NCBI GenBank assembly: GCA_015066325.1
Contig: SVOP01000008.1
Location: 1 to 33,859, forward strand
Reading direction: 5' to 3'
DNA length: 33,859 nt
Source: Oscillospiraceae bacterium
GTDB lineage: Bacteria > Bacillota > Clostridia > Oscillospirales > Acutalibacteraceae
The translations under genes were made by a program, and so were the position numbers. Within the stretch, counting starts at the first letter, position 1; each line of letters begins with the position of its first letter. Shown one piece after another: positions 16,407-25,379 of this stretch. The notes beneath the pieces are model-generated. The model was not told the DNA's origin and did not search any database. It worked only from the letters and a program-made list of their open reading frames with translations.

Positions 16407-17672
16407 TTACATTTTCTCAACAACTGTTTTAACAGCATTCACGAAGATTTCTAAGCCTTTTTTGAGAGTTTCGTCATCTGCTAAAAGACAGGGCATAAGC
16501 TTAACAACGTCGTTATTACGTCCTGCTCTTTCAACGATAAGACCATTATCAAAGCATTCTCTTACAATTGCTCTTGAAACTGCATCGGGTTTGACTTTAT
16601 TACAGTCAACACCCCACATAAAGCCGATACCGCGAACATCGAATTTATCGTTGATTTCTTTAACCTTGCCGAGGTATTCCTTGATAATTTCGCCCTTGCG
16701 CTGAACCTCTTTTTCAACATTGTCTCTGAGCATAATTTCAAGGCCTGCTTTAGCGGCAACAATTGAAAGCTGACTGCCTCTGAAGGTGCCGTTATGCTCA
16801 CCGGGCTTCCACACGTCAAGCTCGGGCTTAAAGAGAACAAGAGCGAAAGGCATACCATAGCCACCGATAGATTTTGAAAGGGTAACAATATCGGGAATGA
16901 TACCTGCTCTTTCAAAGGAGAAATATGTTCCTGTTCTTGCAGAGCCAACCTGAATATCATCGCAAACAAGAAGAATATCGTTTCTTGTGCAGAATTCGCG
17001 AAGACCTTTAAGAAATTCAACACTGAAAACGTGAATACCGCCGTCTGCCTGAACGGGCTCAATGAAAACTGCTGCAGGCTTTGAAATACCTGAATGGTCG
17101 TCATCAAGAAGAGTCTGCATATATTCTATAACATCAAGCTCGGGGAACATATAGGGTGTGGGAATATGCGTTACGTCAGTAAGCACAACTCCTGCGCCCT
17201 CTCTGGAATCTCTGTCGGTAGTCATTGAAAGAGAGCCGAGGGTCATTCCGTGGAACGCACCCATAAATGCGAAAATATTATTTCTCTTTTTAACCTTTCT
17301 TGCAAGCTTGAGAGCCGCTTCAACTGCGTTTGTTCCTGTTGGACCGGGGAACTGAATTTTATAATCGAAGCCTCTGGGCTCAAGAATATTTTTCTCGAAA
17401 TACTCAATGAAATCTCTTTTTGCAGATGTGAACATATCAAGAGAATGAATTATTCCGTCGCTCTCAAGATAGCTGATAATCTGCTCCTTGATATAGTCAT
17501 TGTTATGACCATAGTTCAAAGCACCTGCACCGCAGAAAAAGTCAATATATTCCTTACCGTCCTCAGCAGTAATAATTGAACCCTTTGCTTTAGTGAAAAC
17601 TGCAGGGAAATTACGGCAATAGGAACGGACCTCTGATTCGTATTTGTCAAAAACAGATGTATTCATAAGCAT
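16407..17672 (-). CDS. ectB: Diaminobutyrate--2-oxoglutarate transaminase-like class III aminotransferase (EctB-like)
   Basis: FPGPTGTNAVEAALKLARKVKKRNNIFAFMGAFHGMTLGSLSMT, EPVQADGGIHVFSVEFLKGLREFC, GMPFALVLFKPELDVWKPGEHNGTFRG. Confidence 0.85.
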   Translation of the reverse strand: MLMNTSVFDKYESEVRSYCRNFPAVFTKAKGSIITAEDGKEYIDFFCGAGALNYGHNNDYIKEQIISYLESDGIIHSLDMFTSAKRDFIEYFEKNILEPRGFDYKIQFPGPTGTNAVEAALKLARKVKKRNNIFAFMGAFHGMTLGSLSMTTDRDSREGAGVVLTDVTHIPTPYMFPELDVIEYMQTLLDDDHSGISKPAAVFIEPVQADGGIHVFSVEFLKGLREFCTRNDILLVCDDIQVGSARTGTYFSFERAGIIPDIVTLSKSIGGYGMPFALVLFKPELDVWKPGEHNGTFRGSQLSIVAAKAGLEIMLRDNVEKEVQRKGEIIKEYLGKVKEINDKFDVRGIGFMWGVDCNKVKPDAVSRAIVRECFDNGLIVERAGRNNDVVKLMPCLLADDETLKKGLEIFVNAVKTVVEKM

Positions 17673-17771
17673 TTTCCTTTCAAATGCACCATATTATTCC
17701 ATTATCTTTGTCATTATATCACTTTGTTTTGAATATTCCAATAGATATTTTAAATTTTTAATCTTTAAAAT

Positions 17772-17958
17772 AACAAATTACAAATTAGAAATGCGAAATT
17801 TCAGGGCGCAAAAATGCGCCGTAGAAGAAATGTAAAGTGCAAGACCGTCCCCTACAATTATAATGCATCGCAAACCCGACACTTCTCACCCTTAACTTTA
17901 TAATCGGCTTGCCCCTTAATTTCTAATTTCTCATTTATAATTTATAATTTATAATATT
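17772..17958. repeat. Inverted pair of heptad-repeat arrays (AAATTAN-type) flanking a core of about 117 bp
   Basis: Left 17772-17799: AACAAAT TACAAAT TAGAAAT GCGAAAT. Right 17917-17958: TAATTTC TAATTTC TCATTTA TAATTTA TAATTTA TAATATT. Core contains GGCGCA-AAAA-TGCGCC (17805-17820). Confidence 0.78.
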
Positions 17959-17972
17959 TTCACCTATTTGTA

Positions 17973-18001
17973 TTGAAATTTGCTTTAAATTTTGTTATGA
18001 T
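17973..18001 (+). promoter_or_regulatory. Predicted sigma-A promoter of the glycan locus
   Basis: TTGAAA (17973-17978), 17 nt, TATGAT (17996-18001). Confidence 0.6.
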
Positions 18002-18058
18002 TTATGATGTATAAATTTGGATTTAATTTACTCAAATAATTCGTAAAGGAGAGGTTAA

Positions 18059-19855
18059 ATGGCACAGCCTATTAAACTTTACCCCCAGCTTACAAGGGTA
18101 TCGAGCCATTTTAAAAAGTACGATATTGAAGTACCGAAGGCTCTTTTAGAGATACGTCCTCAAAAGCCCGACTTAACTGATTTCCCCTACCCCCTTCCCC
18201 AGAAAAAGAAGGACTACACCTGCTTCTGCGAAGGCAGAAACGGTGTTATGTGGTACGGTTCAAACGGTGGCGTTACCCGTTACGACCCCAATACAGACAA
18301 TATTTATGATGTTGTTATGTATTTTGGTGCAAGAAGAGACCTTCTTGACAATAACGTTCACGCTCTCGTTCCTGATGACGAAAATGGCGTATGGGTTCTT
18401 ACCGATAAAGGCGTTACTCATATTGCTATGGTTAAAATGACTATGGAAGAAAAGTCCTACAAGCTTCTTGAGGAAACTCTTACATACGTTCAGCGTCACG
18501 GTATGGTAAGCCAGAAGCACCTTGCAGAGCCCGGCAACCTTAAATCAGCTCTCCCTTACGGACATTCTGATAACGACGGTAGCTTCTCCTCAGGCTATGC
18601 TATGGGTGAAATTTTCCGTTATGCAACGCTTAAAAGAGAAAAGGGAGATTATGCTCACGAAACTCTTGAAGCAAGAGATGTTGCTATGAGAGCAAGTGAA
18701 GCAAACCTTCTTCTTATGTATGTTGCAGGCCGTGGCGACGGCTTCGTTGCAAGAACCTATCTTACAAAGGACGAGCCTGTTCCCGATGACGGACTTTTCT
18801 ATAAGAAAAACGGCGCAACTGCCTCCTGCCTTAACACTACTGATGCGAGAAAGAAAAACATTGTAGGTCTTGAAGTTAAAGCAGATGCCCCTATTCCCGA
18901 AAGACTCCGTAAGCACTACACCTGCGATGGTTATGAGGATACTGATATTACATACAAAGGTGACACAAGCAGTGATGAAATTACTCATCATTACATGCAT
19001 CTTCTTGTTGCTCACGAATTTTTAGGCTGCGAAGATCCCGAATATGACGAGCTTCTCAAAACTGCCGCAAGAAACACAATGAATCACATCATTGACAACG
19101 GCTTCCAGCTCCGCGAAGCAAACGGCGAGCCTACAACCTGGGCAAAATGGAATGAGGAGTATTTCAACTCAGGTATGGGCTGGGCAGATGCCTGCCTTAA
19201 CTCTGCTGAGCTTCTTATGTTCCTGAGAGTTACAATGCACATCACAGGCGAAGAGGGCAGATTCCTCGAAACCTACAATATGCTTTGCAACGAAAAGGGT
19301 TATGCTGAATTAACAACAGGTCACTTTGATCGTTTCCATCAGGTTTGTCTTCAGGGCGGAATTGATGACCGTGAGGATATTATGTACGGCGACCATAACC
19401 TTGCAGTTCTTGCACTATGGGGACTTGCAACTCTTGAAACTGACCCTGAAAGAAAGAAATTATTCCTTGAGGGCTTCAGAAGCTGGAGATATTCTCTTGC
19501 TCCCGAATACAACCCCTGCTATGACTTCCCCTATTTCCTCTCTGACCCTGAGGCAAAGCCGGATGAGGAAAGAGTAAGAACCTGGTTCTATCGCTTCAAT
19601 GTTTCCCGCCTTGCAAGTAATGTATCTCTCACATCAAGGCGTGATTACCCCGTCCGCACATATATGGGCGGTTATAAAGAGGTTTCCGCTCTTCCCACTA
19701 ATGACGAAAGATTTATTGCAAAGCTTGACAGAAATCCTCTTGAGTATAAGGATGAGGACAGCGGCGGTGTTTACTGCGTTGAAAGCTGTTATGTTTTCAC
19801 TTTCGGCTACTGGTTAGGAAGATATTTCGGATTTATTGAGGAGGGTGAAGAATAA
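18059..19855 (+). CDS. Uncharacterised protein: short two-component-propeller-like N-terminus plus toroid-like (six-hairpin) domain
   Basis: GRNGVMWYGSNGGVTRYDPNTD and DENGVWVLTDKGVTHI resemble Reg_prop units; the remainder is helical and Trp/Glu-rich (GWADACLNSAELLMFLRVTMHIT). Stop overlaps the next start (TAATG). Confidence 0.65.
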   Translation: MAQPIKLYPQLTRVSSHFKKYDIEVPKALLEIRPQKPDLTDFPYPLPQKKKDYTCFCEGRNGVMWYGSNGGVTRYDPNTDNIYDVVMYFGARRDLLDNNVHALVPDDENGVWVLTDKGVTHIAMVKMTMEEKSYKLLEETLTYVQRHGMVSQKHLAEPGNLKSALPYGHSDNDGSFSSGYAMGEIFRYATLKREKGDYAHETLEARDVAMRASEANLLLMYVAGRGDGFVARTYLTKDEPVPDDGLFYKKNGATASCLNTTDARKKNIVGLEVKADAPIPERLRKHYTCDGYEDTDITYKGDTSSDEITHHYMHLLVAHEFLGCEDPEYDELLKTAARNTMNHIIDNGFQLREANGEPTTWAKWNEEYFNSGMGWADACLNSAELLMFLRVTMHITGEEGRFLETYNMLCNEKGYAELTTGHFDRFHQVCLQGGIDDREDIMYGDHNLAVLALWGLATLETDPERKKLFLEGFRSWRYSLAPEYNPCYDFPYFLSDPEAKPDEERVRTWFYRFNVSRLASNVSLTSRRDYPVRTYMGGYKEVSALPTNDERFIAKLDRNPLEYKDEDSGGVYCVESCYVFTFGYWLGRYFGFIEEGEE

Positions 19856-22320
19856 TGGATAAAACAATCAAGCTTATCGGCAACGCTCACCTTGACCCAA
19901 TCTGGCTCTGGCGTTGGCAGGAGGGATGCGGTGAGGTTCTTCAGACCTTCCGCAGTGCTCTCGACAGACTAAAAGAATATAAAGATTTTGTTTTCACCTG
20001 CTCTTCTGCAGCATACTATCAATGGGTTGAGGAAATTGACCCCGAAATGTTTGAAGAAATAAAAGTAATGGTGAAAAAAGGCAGATGGGTGCCTGTTAAC
20101 GGCTGGTGGGTTCAGCCCGACTGCAATATGCCCTCAGGCGAAAGCTTCGCCCGTCAGGCACTTTACAGTCAGCTTTACTATTACGAAAAATTCGGCATCA
20201 CCTGCAAAACAGGCTATAACGTTGACTCCTTCGGTCACAATGCAAACCTTCCTCAGCTTCTCAAGCAGGGCGGTATGAACACTTATGTTATGATGCGCCC
20301 CGGTATGCATGAAAATGCAGAAATACCCGAAAACCTTTTCTGGTGGGACAGTGCAGACGGCACTCGCATTATGACCTACAGAATTCCTGAAAGCTACTGC
20401 GCTCACGGCAAGGAAGCTTTGGACAAAAGAATTGAAGATGCCAACAACCGTGCTGAAGAAACAGGCCACGGAATGATGATTTTCTATGGCGTTGGCAACC
20501 ACGGCGGCGGACCCACAAAGGGCGATATTGAATATCTCAAAGAAAATCTTGAAAGAGAAGGCTATAACGAGCTTGAATTCTCCTCTCCCGATGAATATTT
20601 CGAGGATATGCTTAATCAGTTCCTTAAAATTCCTGTTTGGCAGGATGAACTTCAGCACCACGCAAGCGGTTGCTACAGCGCAACTTCTCTTGTTAAAGCT
20701 CTTAACCGCAGAGCAGAAAACAATCTTGCAGCGGCAGAAAAATGGGATACAATTTCTTCAATTGTTACCGAATCCGCTCCTAAGACAAAAGAATTTGAGG
20801 ATGCCTGGAAAAAGGTTTGCTTTAACCAGTTCCACGATATTCTTTGCGGCTGTTCCATTATGGAGGCTTATGAGGATGTTAAGGAATCAGAGGGTTATGC
20901 TTTAAATATAGCTTCTGAAAGCTATAACAACGCGGTCCTTAAAATCGCCCGTAAAATCGACACATGGATTGACGGTGTAAGCGATGCAATTCTTGAAACT
21001 CGCCATTATACAGGTGCAGATAACGGCTTCCCCCGTCCCGTTGTTGTTTTCAACCCTCACTCTTACGAAATCAATATGCCCGTAAGAATGTATCATCCCT
21101 CTAAGGCGGTTACAGATTCCGAGGGTAACTCGGTTCTCTTCCAGAATGTTCGCTCCTCCCGTTCAAATGACGAGCATCTCGACACATTGTTTATGGCAAA
21201 GGTTGCTCCCTTCGGCTATGCAACCTATTGGCTCGAAAAAGAAGATGTGCAAGCAGATAAAGAGCTTCCAGGCGAGCAGGATTTCTTTATGGAAAACGAG
21301 TTCATTTCAGTTGAGCTCGACTCTCAGACAGGCTACATCAAGAGCCTTGTTAATAAAGAAACAAATACAGAATATGCAAGTGATAATTTCCTCGCTATTC
21401 CCACAGTTATCAACGATGAAGCAACTGATACATGGGCACACAATGTTTTCAAATTCCACGATATAAAAGGTCTTATGGAGCTTCAAAGCATCGAAAGAGT
21501 TGAAAAAGGTGCTCTTCGTTCAGTAATCAGAACAGTTCATAAATTCAATGAGTCCTATCTTACTCAGGAATTCATTCTCGCTAAAGGTCAGAAAACCTTA
21601 AAGGTTGACTGCAAGGCTATGTGGCAGGAGAAATTCACTCTTCTTAAATTCGCGTTCCCCATTGGCGGTAATGACGAAATATCCACCTATGAAATTCCCA
21701 ACAGCTTTATTAAGCGTCCCTGCGACGGTGATGAAGAACCCGCACTTAGCTGGGCAGATATTACAGTTACCAAGAACTTCAAACGCTTTGGCCTTTCAGT
21801 AATCAGCGATTCAAAATACAGCTACGACTGTCCCGGTGCGGAATTAAGACTTACTGCATTGAGAAATGTTATTTTTGCAGACCACTATTCCTACAGACCC
21901 GCTGCAAACTTCAATTTCACAGACGAAGGCTTGAACCGTTTCTCATACGGCATTTATCTCCACGACGGTGAAGCAGAAAACAGCGATATTGTTAAGGAAG
22001 CACACCTTTTCAACAACAATGTTGTTGCAGTTCCCGAAAGCTATCATAAAGGCTCACTTTCACAGAAGGATTCATTCCTTTACACAAATGCAGATAATGT
22101 TCTCATTACTGCTCTCAAACGCTGTGAGGACGGTAGCGGCGACCTTATTATAAGACTTTATGAAACAAAGGGAATCGACTCCACCCGTTGCTACATTATG
22201 TCAAAGCTCTTCGATAACGGCTTCTGGTTCGATATCGGCAAGCACGAAACAAAAACCTTCCGTGTTGACAGAGAGCTTAATGTTAAGGAAACAAACTTCC
22301 TTGAAGGAATTGTTGAATAA
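19855..22320 (+). CDS. Glycoside hydrolase family 38 alpha-mannosidase
   Basis: IKLIGNAHLDPIWLWRWQEG, RWVPVNGWWVQPDCNMPSGESFARQ, YNVDSFGHNANLPQLLKQGG. Confidence 0.93.
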   Translation: MDKTIKLIGNAHLDPIWLWRWQEGCGEVLQTFRSALDRLKEYKDFVFTCSSAAYYQWVEEIDPEMFEEIKVMVKKGRWVPVNGWWVQPDCNMPSGESFARQALYSQLYYYEKFGITCKTGYNVDSFGHNANLPQLLKQGGMNTYVMMRPGMHENAEIPENLFWWDSADGTRIMTYRIPESYCAHGKEALDKRIEDANNRAEETGHGMMIFYGVGNHGGGPTKGDIEYLKENLEREGYNELEFSSPDEYFEDMLNQFLKIPVWQDELQHHASGCYSATSLVKALNRRAENNLAAAEKWDTISSIVTESAPKTKEFEDAWKKVCFNQFHDILCGCSIMEAYEDVKESEGYALNIASESYNNAVLKIARKIDTWIDGVSDAILETRHYTGADNGFPRPVVVFNPHSYEINMPVRMYHPSKAVTDSEGNSVLFQNVRSSRSNDEHLDTLFMAKVAPFGYATYWLEKEDVQADKELPGEQDFFMENEFISVELDSQTGYIKSLVNKETNTEYASDNFLAIPTVINDEATDTWAHNVFKFHDIKGLMELQSIERVEKGALRSVIRTVHKFNESYLTQEFILAKGQKTLKVDCKAMWQEKFTLLKFAFPIGGNDEISTYEIPNSFIKRPCDGDEEPALSWADITVTKNFKRFGLSVISDSKYSYDCPGAELRLTALRNVIFADHYSYRPAANFNFTDEGLNRFSYGIYLHDGEAENSDIVKEAHLFNNNVVAVPESYHKGSLSQKDSFLYTNADNVLITALKRCEDGSGDLIIRLYETKGIDSTRCYIMSKLFDNGFWFDIGKHETKTFRVDRELNVKETNFLEGIVE

Positions 22321-22356
22321 TAAAACTGTTTTTAACAAAACGAAAGAAGGAAAAAT

Positions 22357-23517
22357 ATGGAAACTTTAATGGATTTCGGCACAAAAATAATGAGCCTTTT
22401 TGAAGCCGTAATGGGAATGGATTTTACTTCTGAAATCGTTCCTATGCTTATTATGTGGGCAATAGGCGGACTTCTTATTTACCTTGCAATTGCCAAGGAT
22501 ATGGAGCCTACACTCCTTTTGCCTATGGGCTTTGGTACAATTCTCGTTAACCTTCCTCTTGCTCTTACAGAGGGCGTTATTTCAGAGCATGGTGCAATTG
22601 AGGTTCTTTACAACGCAGGTGTTGCAAACGAGCTTTTCCCCTTGCTCCTGTTCATCGGTATCGGTGCTATGATTGACTTCGGTCCGCTTCTCTCTAACCC
22701 GAAGCTTATGATTTTCGGTGCGGCAGCTCAGTTTGGTATTTTCTTTACTCTCAGCGTTGCTTCACTCTTCTTCCCCATAAACGAAGCTGCTTCAATTGCT
22801 ATTATCGGTGCAGCTGATGGTCCTACTTCAATTTTCGTTGCAACTGCCTTAGGTTCAAAATACATCGGTGCCATTATCGTTGCGGCATATTCCTATATGG
22901 CTCTTGTGCCCATCGTTCAGCCCCCGGTTATCAAGCTTCTCACAACTAAAAAAGAACGCAAAATCCGTATGAAATACGAAGGTAAGGCAATCTCTAAGAG
23001 AACCAGAATTCTCTTCCCCATCGTTGTTTCTATTATTGCAGGTGTTGTTTCTCCCCAGTCTGCAGTTCTTATCGGCTTCCTTATGTTCGGTAACCTTATC
23101 AGAGAATGTGGCGTTCTCGACTCCCTTTCAGAAACAGCACAGAAGGTTCTCGCAAACCTTATCACAATTCTTCTCGGTATCACCGTTGCAAGAAATATGA
23201 ATGCAGACGCTTTCTTAACATGGGAAACAGCTCTCATTCTCGGTCTCGGTCTTGTAGCTTTCATTTTCGATACTGCAGGTGGCGTACTTTTCGCAAAATT
23301 CCTGAACCTCTTCCTTCCTGAAGGAAAGAAATTCAACCCCATGATTGGTGCGGCAGGTATTTCTGCATTCCCCATGAGTAGCCGTGTTGTTCACAAGCTT
23401 GGTCTTGAGGAAGATAATCAGAACTTCCTTCTTATGCACGCAACAGGTGTTAACGTATCAGGTCAGGTTGCCTCCGTTATCGCCGGTGGTATGATTCTTA
23501 ACTTCTTTGGTAACTGA
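22357..23517 (+). CDS. Sodium ion-translocating decarboxylase beta subunit (OadB/GcdB/MmdB family)
   Basis: Multi-TM; GIGAMIDFGPLLSNPKLMIFGAAAQFGIF, IIGAADGPTSIFVATAL, NPMIGAAGISAFPMSSRVVHKLG. Confidence 0.92.
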   Translation: METLMDFGTKIMSLFEAVMGMDFTSEIVPMLIMWAIGGLLIYLAIAKDMEPTLLLPMGFGTILVNLPLALTEGVISEHGAIEVLYNAGVANELFPLLLFIGIGAMIDFGPLLSNPKLMIFGAAAQFGIFFTLSVASLFFPINEAASIAIIGAADGPTSIFVATALGSKYIGAIIVAAYSYMALVPIVQPPVIKLLTTKKERKIRMKYEGKAISKRTRILFPIVVSIIAGVVSPQSAVLIGFLMFGNLIRECGVLDSLSETAQKVLANLITILLGITVARNMNADAFLTWETALILGLGLVAFIFDTAGGVLFAKFLNLFLPEGKKFNPMIGAAGISAFPMSSRVVHKLGLEEDNQNFLLMHATGVNVSGQVASVIAGGMILNFFGN

Positions 23518-23531
23518 TAGGGGGAAAAACT

Positions 23532-23717
23532 ATGTTAAATATACTTTTACAGGCAACTGCTCAGGCAGGCACAGTTGAAGGTCTTCACTTCACAACAGAA
23601 AATATCGGCGAAGCTCTTCTTTGCTCAGGCGCAGGTATGATTGGTATCTTCATCGTTGTCGGTATCATCATCGGTAGCGTTTCAGTGCTCAACAAGGTTG
23701 GGTCTTCTAAGAAATAA
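23532..23717 (+). CDS. Small single-TM protein, OadG-like
   Basis: GAGMIGIFIVVGIIIGSVSVLNKVGSSKK directly downstream of the OadB-like gene. Confidence 0.6.
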   Translation: MLNILLQATAQAGTVEGLHFTTENIGEALLCSGAGMIGIFIVVGIIIGSVSVLNKVGSSKK

Positions 23718-23729
23718 TAGAAAATTTTA

Positions 23730-23763
23730 AAGTAGAGGTGAGTTTTTACTCGCCTCTACTTTT
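23730..23763 (+). terminator. Rho-independent terminator
   Basis: AAGTAGAGGTGAGT-TTTT-ACTCGCCTCTACTT followed by a short T tract. Confidence 0.75.
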
Positions 23764-23804
23764 CCTATCTGCTAACCGCTATTTGCTAACCGCTATCCGC
23801 TAAT
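23763..23804. repeat. Period-7 tandem array (YGCTAWY-type), six degenerate units
   Basis: TCCTATC TGCTAAC CGCTATT TGCTAAC CGCTATC CGCTAAT. Confidence 0.8.
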
Positions 23805-23851
23805 ATATTTTTTGCACATAAATATATTATAAATTTCATTAATGTTGTTAC

Positions 23852-23880
23852 TTGAATTTGATTTGGTAAAGTATTACAAT
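23852..23880 (+). promoter_or_regulatory. Predicted sigma-A promoter for the GPH transporter
   Basis: TTGAAT (23852-23857), 17 nt, TACAAT (23875-23880). Confidence 0.5.
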
Positions 23881-23918
23881 ATAATATAACTTATTGTCGC
23901 TTATTGGAGCGTGATGTT

Positions 23919-25358
23919 TTGACAAAAGAAAAAGTGAATAAAAATCCCCTATGGCAAACCACAAATAAGGAAAGAAAAAGTTATTACATATACTTTACCG
24001 GTCAGAATATGATTTACACCCTTGTAACAACAATTCTGACAACGGCTCTTCTCTTCCAGGGTATTGATGTTGAAAAAGCTGCAGGAATAACCCTGCTTAT
24101 AAAAATCTGGGATGCTGTTAACGATGCTATTTTTGGTTGCATCTTCGATAAGGTTCGTTTCAGAAGCGGTAAGAAATTTATGCCTTGGCTTAAAATTTCT
24201 TTGATTGCCATTCCCGTTTCGACGGTATTGCTTTTTTCAATGCCAAAGGACGGTAGTGAGGCATTCAAGCTTGCTTGGTACGCAATAACTTATATTCTTT
24301 GGGATACTGCTTACACCCTTTGTGATGTTCCCATTTACGGTATGGTTACTGCTATGACAGAACGTCTTGACGAAAGAACTGCTCTTCAGTCTTATAAGAG
24401 CATCTGGGGCGGTGCAGGTTCAGGTCTTTCAACCATTCTTGCAACAATTCTTGCAGGTGAAGGCGTGGGCTTCAGCTACAGCACAGTTTCAATAATCATC
24501 GCGGTTGTAGCTCTTATCACAATGAGCTTCATCTGCAAAAACGGTGTTGAACGTTGCGGTGGTGAGCAGGACGAAGCATTTACCGTCAGAAAAATGTTTA
24601 AATACCTGTTCTCCAATAAGAACCTGCTTATTTATTACGGCGGTATTTTCTTCTACAGTGGTGCTAATATAGCAGGTCAAATGACTTTGATTGTAGCCTT
24701 CTATCTTTTCAAAAATTCGCAGTTCAGTCTGGTGGTTATGGCTCTTTCTGCAGTTCCTGCTCTTATCTTCTCGTTGCTTGTTCCCAAAATGGTAGAAAAA
24801 TTCGATAAGATGAAGATTTTTATGTTCTGTGGATTTATAACAGTCGCTTTGAGCATAGTTATGTGGCTCTTAGGCTACAGCAACATCTGGCTCATAGTTG
24901 CGCTTTATGTTATCCGCGCAGTTCCTCAGAGCATTATGGGTGTTATGATGTTTATGTTCACACCCGACTGTGCAGAATACGGTAAATTCAAATCCGGTAT
25001 TGAGGCAAAGGGTATTACCTTCTCAATCCAGACCTTTATGACAAAGCTTACAGGTGCGATTTCATCAGCACTTTACTTATTCCTTTTAGGTGTTATCAAA
25101 TGGAAGGATGTTTCTGCTGCAGAAAACTTTGATCAGCTGAAGGAAATGGGAATCACTCAGACACCTGAAACGCTTGACGGCCTATGGTTCCTCTTTATAA
25201 TGGTTCCCGCTATCGGTGTTGCTTTAGGTTGCGTTTTCTGGGCATTCTACAAGCTCCGTGACCACGATGTTCAGCTTATGACAGATGCTAACAACGGCAA
25301 AATAACCCGTGAAGAAGCTCTTCAGAAGCTTATAAATAAAAAAGAATTTATTAAATAA
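23919..25358 (+). CDS. GPH-family (MelB-like) sugar:cation symporter, MFS
   Basis: About 12 TM; IKIWDAVNDAIFGCIFDKVRFRSGKKFMPWLKIS and GMVTAMTERLDERTALQSYKSIWGGAGSG. Likely TTG start at 23919 after GGAGCGTG. Confidence 0.88.
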   Translation: MTKEKVNKNPLWQTTNKERKSYYIYFTGQNMIYTLVTTILTTALLFQGIDVEKAAGITLLIKIWDAVNDAIFGCIFDKVRFRSGKKFMPWLKISLIAIPVSTVLLFSMPKDGSEAFKLAWYAITYILWDTAYTLCDVPIYGMVTAMTERLDERTALQSYKSIWGGAGSGLSTILATILAGEGVGFSYSTVSIIIAVVALITMSFICKNGVERCGGEQDEAFTVRKMFKYLFSNKNLLIYYGGIFFYSGANIAGQMTLIVAFYLFKNSQFSLVVMALSAVPALIFSLLVPKMVEKFDKMKIFMFCGFITVALSIVMWLLGYSNIWLIVALYVIRAVPQSIMGVMMFMFTPDCAEYGKFKSGIEAKGITFSIQTFMTKLTGAISSALYLFLLGVIKWKDVSAAENFDQLKEMGITQTPETLDGLWFLFIMVPAIGVALGCVFWAFYKLRDHDVQLMTDANNGKITREEALQKLINKKEFIK

Positions 25359-25379
25359 TGCAAAGAAAGGTGATAAACA

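Noticed and set aside
20134-20661. Minus-strand 175-aa ORF inside GH38 (and similar ORFs at 23215-23439, 22917-23375, 27275-27634)
   Set aside because: Antisense shadows of well-supported genes, explained by codon bias in the true frame.
24014-24268. Minus-strand ORF opposite the GPH transporter
   Set aside because: Antisense shadow with no independent support.
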